From the NCBI RefSeq assembly GCF_003062295.1, contig NZ_PYCN01000021.1, forward strand, positions 1 to 64,000: a stretch of 64,000 nt of DNA. The letters are read 5' to 3'. Position 1 is the first letter of the stretch. Each line of letters begins with the position of its first letter. Origin of the DNA: Bradyrhizobium algeriense (GTDB lineage: Bacteria; Pseudomonadota; Alphaproteobacteria; Rhizobiales; Xanthobacteraceae). The notes beneath the pieces are model-generated. The model did not search any database. It was not told the origin of the DNA and worked only from the letters and a program-made list of their open reading frames with translations. Made by a program: the position numbers and the translations under genes. This document shows, one piece after another, positions 1 through 7,206 of this stretch.

Positions 1-93
1 ATGCACTATGATCTTGGATACTTCGACCTGGAGCAGAAAACCCTGCAACCCCTCGACAACCCGTTCGGCACGAGGTTGTCACCCATGTCTTAG
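1..93 (+). mobile_element. 3' end of an IS481-like transposase/integrase, cut by the window edge
   Basis: A frame open from the first base runs 30 codons to TAG at 91-93 and ends in NPFGTRLSPMS. From memory, C-termini of IS481-type integrases in Rhizobiales end in a similar D-L-E-K-T-L-Q-P-L-D-N-P-F-G pattern; this was not searched. The ATG at position 1 is probably internal to the gene. The 44 bases between the stop and the tRNA-Ser gene would hold the right end of the element. The element cannot be delimited because the left part lies outside the window. Confidence 0.5.
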
Positions 94-137
94 GTACGAC
101 CCGTTACCTATGTCTCCGGGCTGGACACAATGAACTT

Positions 138-227
138 TGGCGGAGAGGGAGGGATTCGAACCCCCGATAGGCTTGCACCTATGCCGCATTTCGAGTGCGG
201 TGCATTCGACCACTCTGCCACCTCTCC
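138..227 (-). tRNA. tRNA-Ser (anticodon CGA)
   Basis: The reverse complement starts GGAGAGG and its 3' side ends CCTCTCC, giving a 7-bp acceptor stem, followed by discriminator G and an encoded CCA (138-140). The T arm reads GGTTCGAATCC. The anticodon loop CTCGAAA carries CGA, which reads UCG codons. The long variable arm (GCATAGGTGCAAGCC region) is typical of a class II serine tRNA. An IS tail lies immediately beyond its 3' end. Confidence 0.95.
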
Positions 228-353
228 AGGCGCCATTTTCGGGTGATTCCTCGACCCGCGGTCGGGGCGTGTTCTAGGCGAGGATGACGGGCCAGACAAG
301 GCGCGGGGCCAAGAAATCCGTGGCCGCGCCAGGAAGCAAAAAAGGAGCCCAAA

Positions 354-1217
354 ATGGAGCATTTGACGGTTCAGGCCAATGGCGCGGCCCTTCACGTGGC
401 CCGCATGGGCGCCGGACGACCGCTGCTGTTGCTGCATGGCTGGCCCGAATTCTGGCTCACCTGGGAGCCGGTGATGACGCGGCTCGCCGATCGCTTCACG
501 CTATATGCTCCCGACCTGCGCGGCTTCGGCGACAGCGACAAGCCGGAGGGGCCGTTCGGACCCGACCAGCAGGCCGCCGACATGCTGGCGCTGATGGATG
601 CGCTTGGCCTCGCGCAGGCCGGCATCGTCGGTCACGATGTCGGCGGTGCATTGATGCAGCCGCTGGCGCGGCTGGCGCCCGGGCGTATCACCGGCCTGTT
701 CTTCTTCGATTTCGTCTATCCTGGAGTAGGACCGCGGATGGCGGAGCCGGACCGCCTCAACAACATCTGGTATCAATCCTTTCACCAGATGGAGATGGCG
801 GCTGCCCTCGTCGGCGCGAGCCGCGAAAGCTGCCGGCTTTATATCGGGCATTTCCTGAAAGCCTGGTCGCATCGCAAACACGCCTTTGACGATCAACTCG
901 AGGCCTTCACCGACAATTTCCTCAAGGACGGAAACCTTGCCGGTGGCTTCGCGCATTACCGCGCAGCCCATGCCGGCCGGATCAGGATGATGAAGGGTGA
1001 AGCCCCAGCGCTACCGCCGATCGGCGTGCCGACCTGCGTTCGCTGGGCCGAGCATGATCCGCTGTTTCCCTATGAATGGACCGACCGGCTTGGCGAGACC
1101 TTTACAAATCTCGATCTCGCGATGTTTCCGGATGTCGGTCACTTCCCCCATCGCGAGGATCCCGATCGCGCAGCATCGGAGATTGCGGCGTTCTTTACGC
1201 GCATCGGCTGGAGCTGA
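354..1217 (+). CDS. alpha/beta-fold hydrolase (epoxide hydrolase / haloacetate dehalogenase type)
   Basis: A 287-aa soluble hydrolase. The HGWPEF oxyanion motif is at residues 28-33, DLRGFGDSDKP at 54-64, and the nucleophile elbow GHDVGG at 93-98 has Asp95 as the nucleophile, as in epoxide hydrolases and haloalkanoate dehalogenases rather than Ser esterases. A charge-relay Asp in WAEHDP and the catalytic His in DVGHFPH follow in the right order. The start is supported by AGGAG at 340-344. The exact substrate (fluoroacetate, haloacid or epoxide) cannot be read from sequence. It appears monocistronic, with no functional link to its neighbours. Confidence 0.85.
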   Translation: MEHLTVQANGAALHVARMGAGRPLLLLHGWPEFWLTWEPVMTRLADRFTLYAPDLRGFGDSDKPEGPFGPDQQAADMLALMDALGLAQAGIVGHDVGGALMQPLARLAPGRITGLFFFDFVYPGVGPRMAEPDRLNNIWYQSFHQMEMAAALVGASRESCRLYIGHFLKAWSHRKHAFDDQLEAFTDNFLKDGNLAGGFAHYRAAHAGRIRMMKGEAPALPPIGVPTCVRWAEHDPLFPYEWTDRLGETFTNLDLAMFPDVGHFPHREDPDRAASEIAAFFTRIGWS

Positions 1218-1500
1218 AGAAAAAATGGGGTGGGACCGCCAGACGCGACAAAAAACTGACGGTCCCGTGCCGCTGCTTTGAAATTCTGGCCGGGAAGTGC
1301 GGCTTCGCCGGCCAGCCGGAGCGACGAAATGACGGTAGCAAGGCGGAGCGAAACGGCAACGCGAACCCGATTTTAACCTAACCAGTCAACCTTACCGCCC
1401 GCGCGGAGGCGCTGAATATTTGCTTTGACGCGTTTTCTTGACGCGAAACCGGTCTCCACCCTCCGTATAATTGCGGGGCCAGCTTTCGCTGGAAACCGCT
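1218..1500. other. intergenic stretch without a gene; right part is a dispersed repeat
   Basis: No ORF with convincing coding character was seen. The segment 1419-1459 (TTTGACGCGTTTTCTTGACGC core) matches the repeat copy at 17651-17690, and 1483-1504 resembles the other end of that repeat (CTTTCGCTGGAAACCGCT against CTTCGCTCGAAAACGCT). About 20 bp of unrelated sequence sits between them. It separates the convergent hydrolase and ROK genes. Confidence 0.5.
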
Positions 1501-2610
1501 CTAATCCCGCCCCTTCTTCGCCTTCTCCTCCTTGCCATTGTCCTTGCCGCTGTCCTTGCGCCGATTGGTAAAGCGCGCATTGCCGAGGCCGGTGCCGATG
1601 GTCAGCACGCCCCAGCGCTCGACGTCCTGCATGAAGGGAACTTCGGACAGGCCCTGCACCACGGCGTCATTGTGCATCAGCACGGCGGTGTCGTGATCGC
1701 CGATCTGCGGAATCGCTTCCACCAGGCTTGCGGGCAGGTTGAACCTGCTGCTCTCCCAGTTGCCCGGCAGGTTCTGCGCACCCTTTTCGATCGAGCCGTC
1801 CTCGTCGATCACGCCGGGACAGGCGATACCGATAAAGGGCGCGAGCTTCAGGCCTTCGGTTTCGGCCGCCGTGATCAAATCCTTCAGCATCTTGACCAGC
1901 CGCTTCACCGCGCCTTCGCGCGTTGGCTCGTCGTCGGCGTGCCGCCACAACTCGGACTTCCAGACCTCGGCCTTGGAAAGGTCGGGCGCCTTCTTCCAGC
2001 GCGTCTCCACCACGCCGCAGCGTATGTTGGTGCCGCCGATATCGACGCCAAGGATGCTGTCATGGCCCTCGAAAATCCACGACGGCGCCAAATGCAGCGT
2101 GCCGATCAGGCCGGCGTCATCGGGATGAAAGCGGATCGGCACCAGATCGACGTCGAAATCTTCCGCCTTGAGGATGATGTTGGTGCGGGCAATGGCGAGC
2201 TCGCCGACACGGCTCTGCCGGAAACCGCCGCCGACCACGATGCGCTCGGTATCGGCCCACGCCTTGGTCTTGAGAAACCGCCCGGTCACATAGGCCAGCT
2301 CCTGGGCGAATTCCTCGATCGCTCCATGCACCAGGGCTGCGGCGCCGATATCGTCGCCAGTCAGCGCCTCGTCGAGCTCGGGCTTGGCGATCTCGCCGGC
2401 CGGCTTTTTCCCCAAGGGATCGTCGCCGTTTTTCTTCAGCGGCTTGCGCAAGCCGTCGAGGATCTTGCGGAAAGCTCCCTTGCTGGCGCGGTCGCCGAGA
2501 AAGCCCTCGTCATCCTTCAGTTCGATGTTGAAACTGTCGACCTCGACCGACGGCAGCCGGGTGGCGCCGTGGCGGGCGATGCCCGTGGTCGTTATGGTGT
2601 CCTCTGCCAT
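1501..2610 (-). CDS. ROK-family kinase-like protein with circularly permuted motif order
   Basis: A 369-aa protein with ROK/hexokinase motifs in rotated order. The adenosine-type motif VVGGG is at residues 125-129, followed by a DAGLIGTLHLA segment that resembles the C-terminal end of normal ROK kinases. Phosphate-1 motif DIGGTN is at 190-195, CPG at about 264-266, HNDA (catalytic Asp) at 313-316 and phosphate-2 GTGLGNA at 339-345, followed by a Lys-rich tail. In ordinary ROK proteins DIGGT is N-terminal and GGG is C-terminal. The ROK zinc motif (CxCGxxGC) is absent. I chose the ATG at 2608-2610 because AGGGG lies about 10 nt upstream; an in-frame ATG at 2668-2670 would add 20 residues but has no good ribosome site. 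Substrate unknown. Confidence 0.8.
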   Translation of the reverse strand: MAEDTITTTGIARHGATRLPSVEVDSFNIELKDDEGFLGDRASKGAFRKILDGLRKPLKKNGDDPLGKKPAGEIAKPELDEALTGDDIGAAALVHGAIEEFAQELAYVTGRFLKTKAWADTERIVVGGGFRQSRVGELAIARTNIILKAEDFDVDLVPIRFHPDDAGLIGTLHLAPSWIFEGHDSILGVDIGGTNIRCGVVETRWKKAPDLSKAEVWKSELWRHADDEPTREGAVKRLVKMLKDLITAAETEGLKLAPFIGIACPGVIDEDGSIEKGAQNLPGNWESSRFNLPASLVEAIPQIGDHDTAVLMHNDAVVQGLSEVPFMQDVERWGVLTIGTGLGNARFTNRRKDSGKDNGKEEKAKKGRD

Positions 2611-2762
2611 GTGCCCAAGCCCCTGCCGGATTTCGCTGGCGACAACGGACGGGGAACCCATTGGTTTCATGGGAGGCTCGCCGCAGAGCCGCTGCGGCAG
2701 GCCGGATCGCCGGGAAATGCGCCAAATCCTGCATTTTTGGCCGGTTTTACGGGTTGTTTGCC

Positions 2763-2790
2763 TTGACTCACGGCTTTCTCAGGCTATAAG
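2763..2790 (+). promoter_or_regulatory. sigma70-type promoter of rplU-rpmA
   Basis: TTGACT at 2763-2768 and TATAAG at 2785-2790, spaced by 16 bp, lie 194 bp upstream of the rplU start. This close match to housekeeping consensus is expected for a ribosomal protein operon. Confidence 0.6.
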
Positions 2791-2796
2791 TCCCCG

Positions 2797-2983
2797 CATC
2801 CGGCGCGGGATTTCTCGCGCCGCTTGTTTTTGCGCGAATTCTGAAGGCGCTCGCCCCTGTTCTGTGGGGTTCGCACCCTGGCCGCGCGAAAATCGTACCC
2901 ATAACGACTGACCAAAAAGCCGACCCGGGCAGCCCTGTTGGGAATATGTCCGAGGCCGGGATCGAACACGAAGGAAAAAAACG
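2797..2983 (+). other. long 5' leader of rplU with a GC-rich hairpin near its start
   Basis: About 185 nt separate the presumed transcription start from the rplU ATG, with no ORF of note. A hairpin GGCGCG (2802-2807) / CGCGCC (2816-2821) is followed five bases later by T5 (2827-2831). It could be an attenuator or a stability element; the gap before the T-run makes a canonical terminator doubtful. The ribosome-binding purines AAGGAAAAAA lie just before 2984. Confidence 0.3.
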
Positions 2984-3454
2984 ATGTTCGCAGTCATCAA
3001 AACCGGCGGCCGGCAATACCGCGTCGTTCCGGATGATGTGCTCGAGATAGGCAAGATCGCCGGCGATGTCGGTACGATCGTGCAGCTTGGTGAAGTTCTG
3101 GTGGTCGGCGCTGATACGCCGGTGCTGGGCACGCCGACGGTGGCAGGCGCTTCCGTTGCGGCCGAAGTGCTGGATCACAAGCGCGGCCCCAAGGTGATCG
3201 CGTTCAAGAAGCGTCGCCGCAAGAATTCGCGCCGCAAGCGCGGCTATCGCGACGAGATCACGGTGCTTCGCATCACCGAGATCCTGACCGATAACGCCAA
3301 ACCTTCGATCGGCCCGCGGCCGAAGAGGGAAAAGGTCGTAGCGCCCGCCGCTGAGGGCGACGACGAGGCACCGAAGGCCGCCAAGAAGAAGGCGCCCGCG
3401 AAAAAAGCCGCGGCGAAGCCCGCCGCAAAGAAGGCTCCGGCCAAAAAGGCCTGA
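2984..3454 (+). CDS. rplU: 50S ribosomal protein L21
   Basis: A large-subunit protein that contacts 23S rRNA. The start MFAVIKTGGRQYRV and the FKKRRRKNSRRKRGYRD RNA-binding stretch (about residues 74-90) are diagnostic. The usual L21 is about 103 aa; this one is 156 aa because of a C-terminal tail rich in Lys, Ala and Pro (AKKKAPAKKAA type) from about residue 110. The tail resembles histone H1-like basic tails. It is followed after 104 nt by rpmA, the standard bacterial pairing. Confidence 0.97.
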   Translation: MFAVIKTGGRQYRVVPDDVLEIGKIAGDVGTIVQLGEVLVVGADTPVLGTPTVAGASVAAEVLDHKRGPKVIAFKKRRRKNSRRKRGYRDEITVLRITEILTDNAKPSIGPRPKREKVVAPAAEGDDEAPKAAKKKAPAKKAAAKPAAKKAPAKKA

Positions 3455-3558
3455 GCGACAAGAAGTGATGCGCTTCAACGAAAAATTGAAACGCGACAAA
3501 AAGTGAAATGATTCCGTCAAGGAATTGATCTAAATATTAGCGAAGTCGGAGACGGGCC

Positions 3559-3828
3559 ATGGCTCACAAAAAAGCAGGCGGTTCATCGCGAAACGGACGC
3601 GATTCAGCGGGCAAGCGCCTGGGCATCAAGGCCTATGGCGGCGAGCACGTGATTCCCGGCAACATTATCGCGCGTCAGCGCGGCACCACATGGCATCCCG
3701 GCCTTAATGTCGGCATGGGCACCGACCATACTCTCTTTGCCAAGGTCGAAGGTCATGTCGAATTTCGTGCAAAAGCCAACGGTCGCACTTTCGTATCGGT
3801 AGTTCCGATGACGGAGGCGGCCGAATAG
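3559..3828 (+). CDS. rpmA: 50S ribosomal protein L27
   Basis: 89 aa, the normal length. It begins MAHKKAGGSSRNGRDS; the flexible basic N-terminus reaches toward the peptidyl transferase centre. It also has the family signature GNIIARQRGTTWHPG. The start is preceded by GGAGACGGGCC. It is co-transcribed with rplU and followed by a strong hairpin terminator. Confidence 0.98.
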   Translation: MAHKKAGGSSRNGRDSAGKRLGIKAYGGEHVIPGNIIARQRGTTWHPGLNVGMGTDHTLFAKVEGHVEFRAKANGRTFVSVVPMTEAAE

Positions 3829-3888
3829 ACGGTGGACACATCTGAGTCCGCCGGGTCCTGTTGAACCGGCGGAGTCGAAAAGGGCTCC

Positions 3889-3920
3889 AAGGGGAGGCGG
3901 GAAACCGGCCTCCCCTTTTT
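3889..3920 (+). terminator. Rho-independent terminator after rpmA
   Basis: The 10-bp stem AAGGGGAGGC (3889-3898) / GCCTCCCCTT (3908-3917) ends in T5. A second hairpin TCCGCCGG/CCGGCGGA (about 3847-3872) sits just upstream. Together they separate the ribosomal genes from the GNAT gene at 3953. Confidence 0.8.
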
Positions 3921-3952
3921 ATTTTGCGCATTTTCGCAATCAGGAGCCCGAC

Positions 3953-4549
3953 ATGTTGCAGGACATCCCGATCCCAACCCCGGCCTTGCGCGGGACAAGT
4001 AGCTGCGTCCTCGAGACCGAACGGCTGACGTTGCGCCGGCCGACGCTCGCGGACGTAAAAGCGATTGCGCATCTCGCCAACGATCGCCGCATTGCGGAAA
4101 ACACCCGCCGCCTGCCGCATCCCTATCTGCAGGACCACGCGGTCGAATTCGTGCGCGCGACGTCCACCGATAACAGCGAGACCGTGTTCCTGATCGAACA
4201 GAACTATTCGCCCGTCGGCATGGTCGGCATCGACCGCAGCGCGCCGGACGCGCCGGAGCTCGGCTACTGGCTCGGCGTCGCGCATTGGGGCCAGGGTTTC
4301 GGCACCGAAGCCGCGCGCGCGGTGATCGATTTCTTCTTTGAGGAATTCGATGCCGAGCACCTGATTTCAGGTGCCCGCGTCGCGAACCCGGCCTCGCGCA
4401 ACATCCTGGAGAAATGCGGCTTCCAGTGGAGCGGCGTCGAGCTGCACCGCTTCGAGGCGCTGGGATCCTCGACCCCGGTCGACCGCTTCCGCCTGACGCG
4501 CGGCGTCTGGTCGTCGCTGAAGAACTGGGGAAGTTCGACGAGGAGATGA
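3953..4549 (+). CDS. GNAT N-acetyltransferase, RimJ/RimL type
   Basis: 198 aa. LETERLTLRRPTLAD is the characteristic first strand of RimJ/RimL acetyltransferases. The acetyl-CoA loop is WGQGFGTEAARAV (about residues 103-115), preceded by ELGYWLG. VANPASRNILEKCGF is the conserved C-terminal helix-strand signature. It transfers acetyl from acetyl-CoA to an amine; the target (ribosomal protein, small molecule or antibiotic) is not evident. It follows the rpmA terminator, so it is probably expressed separately. Confidence 0.85.
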   Translation: MLQDIPIPTPALRGTSSCVLETERLTLRRPTLADVKAIAHLANDRRIAENTRRLPHPYLQDHAVEFVRATSTDNSETVFLIEQNYSPVGMVGIDRSAPDAPELGYWLGVAHWGQGFGTEAARAVIDFFFEEFDAEHLISGARVANPASRNILEKCGFQWSGVELHRFEALGSSTPVDRFRLTRGVWSSLKNWGSSTRR

Positions 4550-4589
4550 GCGGTAACTAGCTAGCCGCCACCACCGCAACACAGCCGTC

Positions 4590-4702
4590 GTCCCTGCGAA
4601 CGCAGGGACCCATACTCCGCGGCGCTGATGGGTTACGAGGCGTCTATCATTCGTGTTCACAAGAGAGAGCACGCGGTATGGGTCCCTGCGTTCGCAGGGA
4701 CC
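4590..4702. repeat. pair of palindromic repeats in opposite orientation
   Basis: GTCCCTGCGAACGCAGGGAC (4590-4609) is a perfect inverted repeat, and the near-identical GGTCCCTGCGTTCGCAGGGACC is at 4681-4702. The flanks (CCCATA and TATGGG) are also inverted. The paired copies lie between the convergent GNAT and exporter genes. They look like a miniature RIME/REP-type element. Confidence 0.7.
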
Positions 4703-4713
4703 ACAAGAATTAT

Positions 4714-5628
4714 CTACGCCGGCGGATTGACCACCGTTTCCTCACGGCCGAGCTGCTGTTCTCGCAGGAAGATATAAATGCCCGCGCCGATGATGATCAC
4801 CGCGCCGATCAGCGTCGATATCGACGGCACGTCGCCCCACACCACGAAGCCGAAGATCACCGCCCACACGATCATCGAATATTGATACGGCACCACGACG
4901 CTGGCCGGCGCCAGCTTCAGCGAACGGTTGATGCATAGCAGCGCGACGACCGAAGTAACTCCCGCCGCGGCGAACAGGGCCAGACTGCCAATCGTCGGCG
5001 TCACCCAGCCGATCGGTGACATCAGCGCGCCGAGCAGAAACGTGCCGCCGAATTGCGACGTCGTCAGCACGATATCCGGCGTCGACCGCAGCGAGCGCGT
5101 GATCAGCATCAGGAACGCAAACGACAGGCTGCCGCCGAGTGCGATCATCGCAGGCCAGCTCACGGTTTGCGTGGACGGGCGCAGTGCAATCAGCACGCCG
5201 CAGAACCCGATCAGGATCGCGGTCCAGCGCCGCCAGCCGACGTGCTCGCCGAGCACGATGCCAGACAGCGCGGTGACGAAGATCGGCGAGGCAAGGTAGT
5301 AGGTGATGACGTCGGCGAGCGGCAGATAGACGGTGGCGAGGAAGAAGGCCGCGACTTCGAGCGTCGACAGCGTGATGCGAAGCAATTGCAGCCACGGCCG
5401 TTCAAGACGGGTGAATTCGGCGCGCTGCTTCCAGATCACCGGCAACAGCACCAATAGCGCCGCACAGGCGCGCAGCCACAGCAATTGCCCGACCGAATAG
5501 GTCGCAACCATGTATTTGCCGAGCGCATCGCCGAACGAGAACATGAAGATCGACAGCAGCATCAAGCTGATGCCGGCCAGCCGCGCGGAGCGTTCGTCAT
5601 AAGTGGAGATTTTGGCGAACAGGCTCAT
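4714..5628 (-). CDS. EamA/DMT-family transporter
   Basis: 304 aa, with about ten hydrophobic segments in two homologous EamA halves. The first starts at GISLMLLSIFMFSFGDALGKY. A typical mid-half segment is LADVITYYLASPIFVTALSGIVLGEHVGWRRW, with the conserved Glu-His of the GE(R/H) motif. The second half contains VVVPYQYSMIVWAVIFGF. It is an inner-membrane exporter or permease for small metabolites, substrate unknown. Convergent with the upstream GNAT gene. Confidence 0.88.
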   Translation of the reverse strand: MSLFAKISTYDERSARLAGISLMLLSIFMFSFGDALGKYMVATYSVGQLLWLRACAALLVLLPVIWKQRAEFTRLERPWLQLLRITLSTLEVAAFFLATVYLPLADVITYYLASPIFVTALSGIVLGEHVGWRRWTAILIGFCGVLIALRPSTQTVSWPAMIALGGSLSFAFLMLITRSLRSTPDIVLTTSQFGGTFLLGALMSPIGWVTPTIGSLALFAAAGVTSVVALLCINRSLKLAPASVVVPYQYSMIVWAVIFGFVVWGDVPSISTLIGAVIIIGAGIYIFLREQQLGREETVVNPPA

Positions 5629-5673
5629 CGGAGATCAGCGGCCGTTTCTTGGTTCTTGCGTTGCCGTTTTATA

Positions 5674-5707
5674 GACGTGGATGCCCGGGACAAGCCCGGG
5701 CATGACG
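5674..5707. repeat. palindromic intergenic repeat
   Basis: ATGCCCGGGACAAGCCCGGGCAT (about 5681-5703) is a near-perfect hairpin flanked by GTGG and GACGA. The same family occurs between atpC and atpD and between sucB and sucA in this window. Confidence 0.65.
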
Positions 5708-5782
5708 AATTGAACCAATTGTCGCAGTTCCTTCGCTGCGGTACCGGTACATTCATCTCTCACCAGCGCAGGAAAATCCGAG

Positions 5783-6268
5783 ATGACCGACTTCGACCCC
5801 GCACAGCATCGCATGGTGAGCGAACAGCGGTGGTTCGAGGATTTCGTGCTCGGCGAACGCTTTGTGATCCCGAGCCGGACCCAGACCCCGGCGGTGTTCG
5901 CCGCGTTCCAGACGGCGAGCGGCGATACCCATCCGATCCACTACGACGTCGAATATTGCCGCGCCCGCGGCATGCCGGACCTGCTCGCGCATGGTTTTCA
6001 GACCCTGGTCCACACCGCGCCGGGCGCCGGGCTGTTTCCCTATATCGTCGAGGAATCGCTGGTGGGATTCCTCGAACAATCGAGCAAGTTCCTCAAACCC
6101 GTCTATGCCGGCGACACCATCTATCCCGCGCTCGAAGTGACCGAGCTTGTACCCGGCCGCTCGACCGGTGTGGTGACGCTGCGCTCGACCGTGTTCAACC
6201 AACGCAAGGAGCTCGTGCTGGAAGGGACGCAAAAATTTCTCATCCGCCGTCGACCTGCCCAGCCGTAG
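5783..6268 (+). CDS. MaoC-family (R)-specific enoyl-CoA hydratase-like protein
   Basis: 161 aa, a single hot-dog domain. The hydratase-2 motif reads FQTASGDTHPIHYD (residues 46-59) and continues to GMPDLLAHG. The Asp and His of the SGDxxPIHxD box are the usual catalytic pair. Substrate is probably an enoyl-CoA, but many MaoC proteins are unassigned. It has no operon partner here: the DMT gene is divergent and the next gene encodes a secreted hypothetical protein. Confidence 0.85.
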   Translation: MTDFDPAQHRMVSEQRWFEDFVLGERFVIPSRTQTPAVFAAFQTASGDTHPIHYDVEYCRARGMPDLLAHGFQTLVHTAPGAGLFPYIVEESLVGFLEQSSKFLKPVYAGDTIYPALEVTELVPGRSTGVVTLRSTVFNQRKELVLEGTQKFLIRRRPAQP

Positions 6269-6403
6269 CGGCCACCGCGCACTGCGGCTTGCCAAAATCG
6301 AGTTACACGGGTAGTTTTTCGTCGAAACAATCTTGGCGGGAATATCGTGGTTGCGAACAGTTTGAGCCCTTATAACGCGCCGCATTCGCAATCCCGCACC
6401 GTG

Positions 6404-7072
6404 ATGCGCCTCACCGGGCAGTGCCTGCTTCTGCTTTTCATCGGCGCTTTGTCGGCCTTGCTGACAACGATTACGGCCAAAGCGGGCGCATGCGACAATC
6501 AAACCGTATCAACGTCCGCCAGAGATCAGCAATTGAGCGCTGCGGCGGTGATCAACGAAGTCCAGACCAATCCATACGGTGAACGGCATGCCGGTTCGGT
6601 GTGCTGGAGCCTCGATCTGATCAAGGCCGCAGGACAGCCGGATAGGGTCGTTGTGCATGCGGAGATCGATATCCCGGACCTCGCGATGAAAGTGGCAATG
6701 GACTTCAGCCAGAATACCGACAGATCGGCATCGGCAAGTCACTTCGTGGCAATGATGTTTGAGCAGCCGCGGGATGTGGCGGGCGGCCAGGTCGTAACCG
6801 TGCCGGGCATGATGTTGAAATACTCGGAGCGTGCGAGAGGCACTCCGTTTGCTGCTCTGGCGACCAGGATCACCAAGGGTTCATTTCTGGTCAGCCTGTC
6901 GAGCCTTGAAGTCGATCGCCAGCGCAATCTGCAGCTTTTAAAGGAACGGTCATGGTTCGATATTCCGATGGTGTATGCCAATCAGCGCCGCGGCATCCTC
7001 ACCGTCGAGAAAGGGTATCGCGGCGGGCAGGTCTTCCGAGAGGCCATGGCGCAATGGGAACAAGCCCGGTAA
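6404..7072 (+). CDS. secreted hypothetical protein
   Basis: Not recognised. From the ATG at 6404 the product is 222 aa with a clear Sec signal (positive start MRLTGQ, hydrophobic core to about residue 24, AKAGA cleavage region), so it is probably periplasmic. The mature part is rich in short beta-prone stretches and ends with GILTVEKGYRGGQVFREAM. An ATG at 6347 would add 19 residues ahead of the signal and is less likely. A stop-proximal spacer of 134 bp separates it from obgE. Confidence 0.6.
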   Translation: MRLTGQCLLLLFIGALSALLTTITAKAGACDNQTVSTSARDQQLSAAAVINEVQTNPYGERHAGSVCWSLDLIKAAGQPDRVVVHAEIDIPDLAMKVAMDFSQNTDRSASASHFVAMMFEQPRDVAGGQVVTVPGMMLKYSERARGTPFAALATRITKGSFLVSLSSLEVDRQRNLQLLKERSWFDIPMVYANQRRGILTVEKGYRGGQVFREAMAQWEQAR

Positions 7073-7206
7073 TGGAACGGGGCGTGGAAGTCTCTGCCGG
7101 CTAGCATCTACCAGCCCTCAAAAGGCCCGAAAATTAAGGCTTTTCGCCAATGTTGCGGGCATTGAGGGTTGCCGTTAGGGCCCCCCTGCCTTACCTAGTG
7201 GCCATC

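Noticed and set aside
1471..2766. 431-codon plus-strand ORF opposite the ROK gene
   Set aside because: The minus strand carries the ROK motifs; the plus frame has none.
2779..3520. Minus-strand ORFs opposite the rplU leader and gene
   Set aside because: Shadows; the plus strand encodes L21 and its leader.
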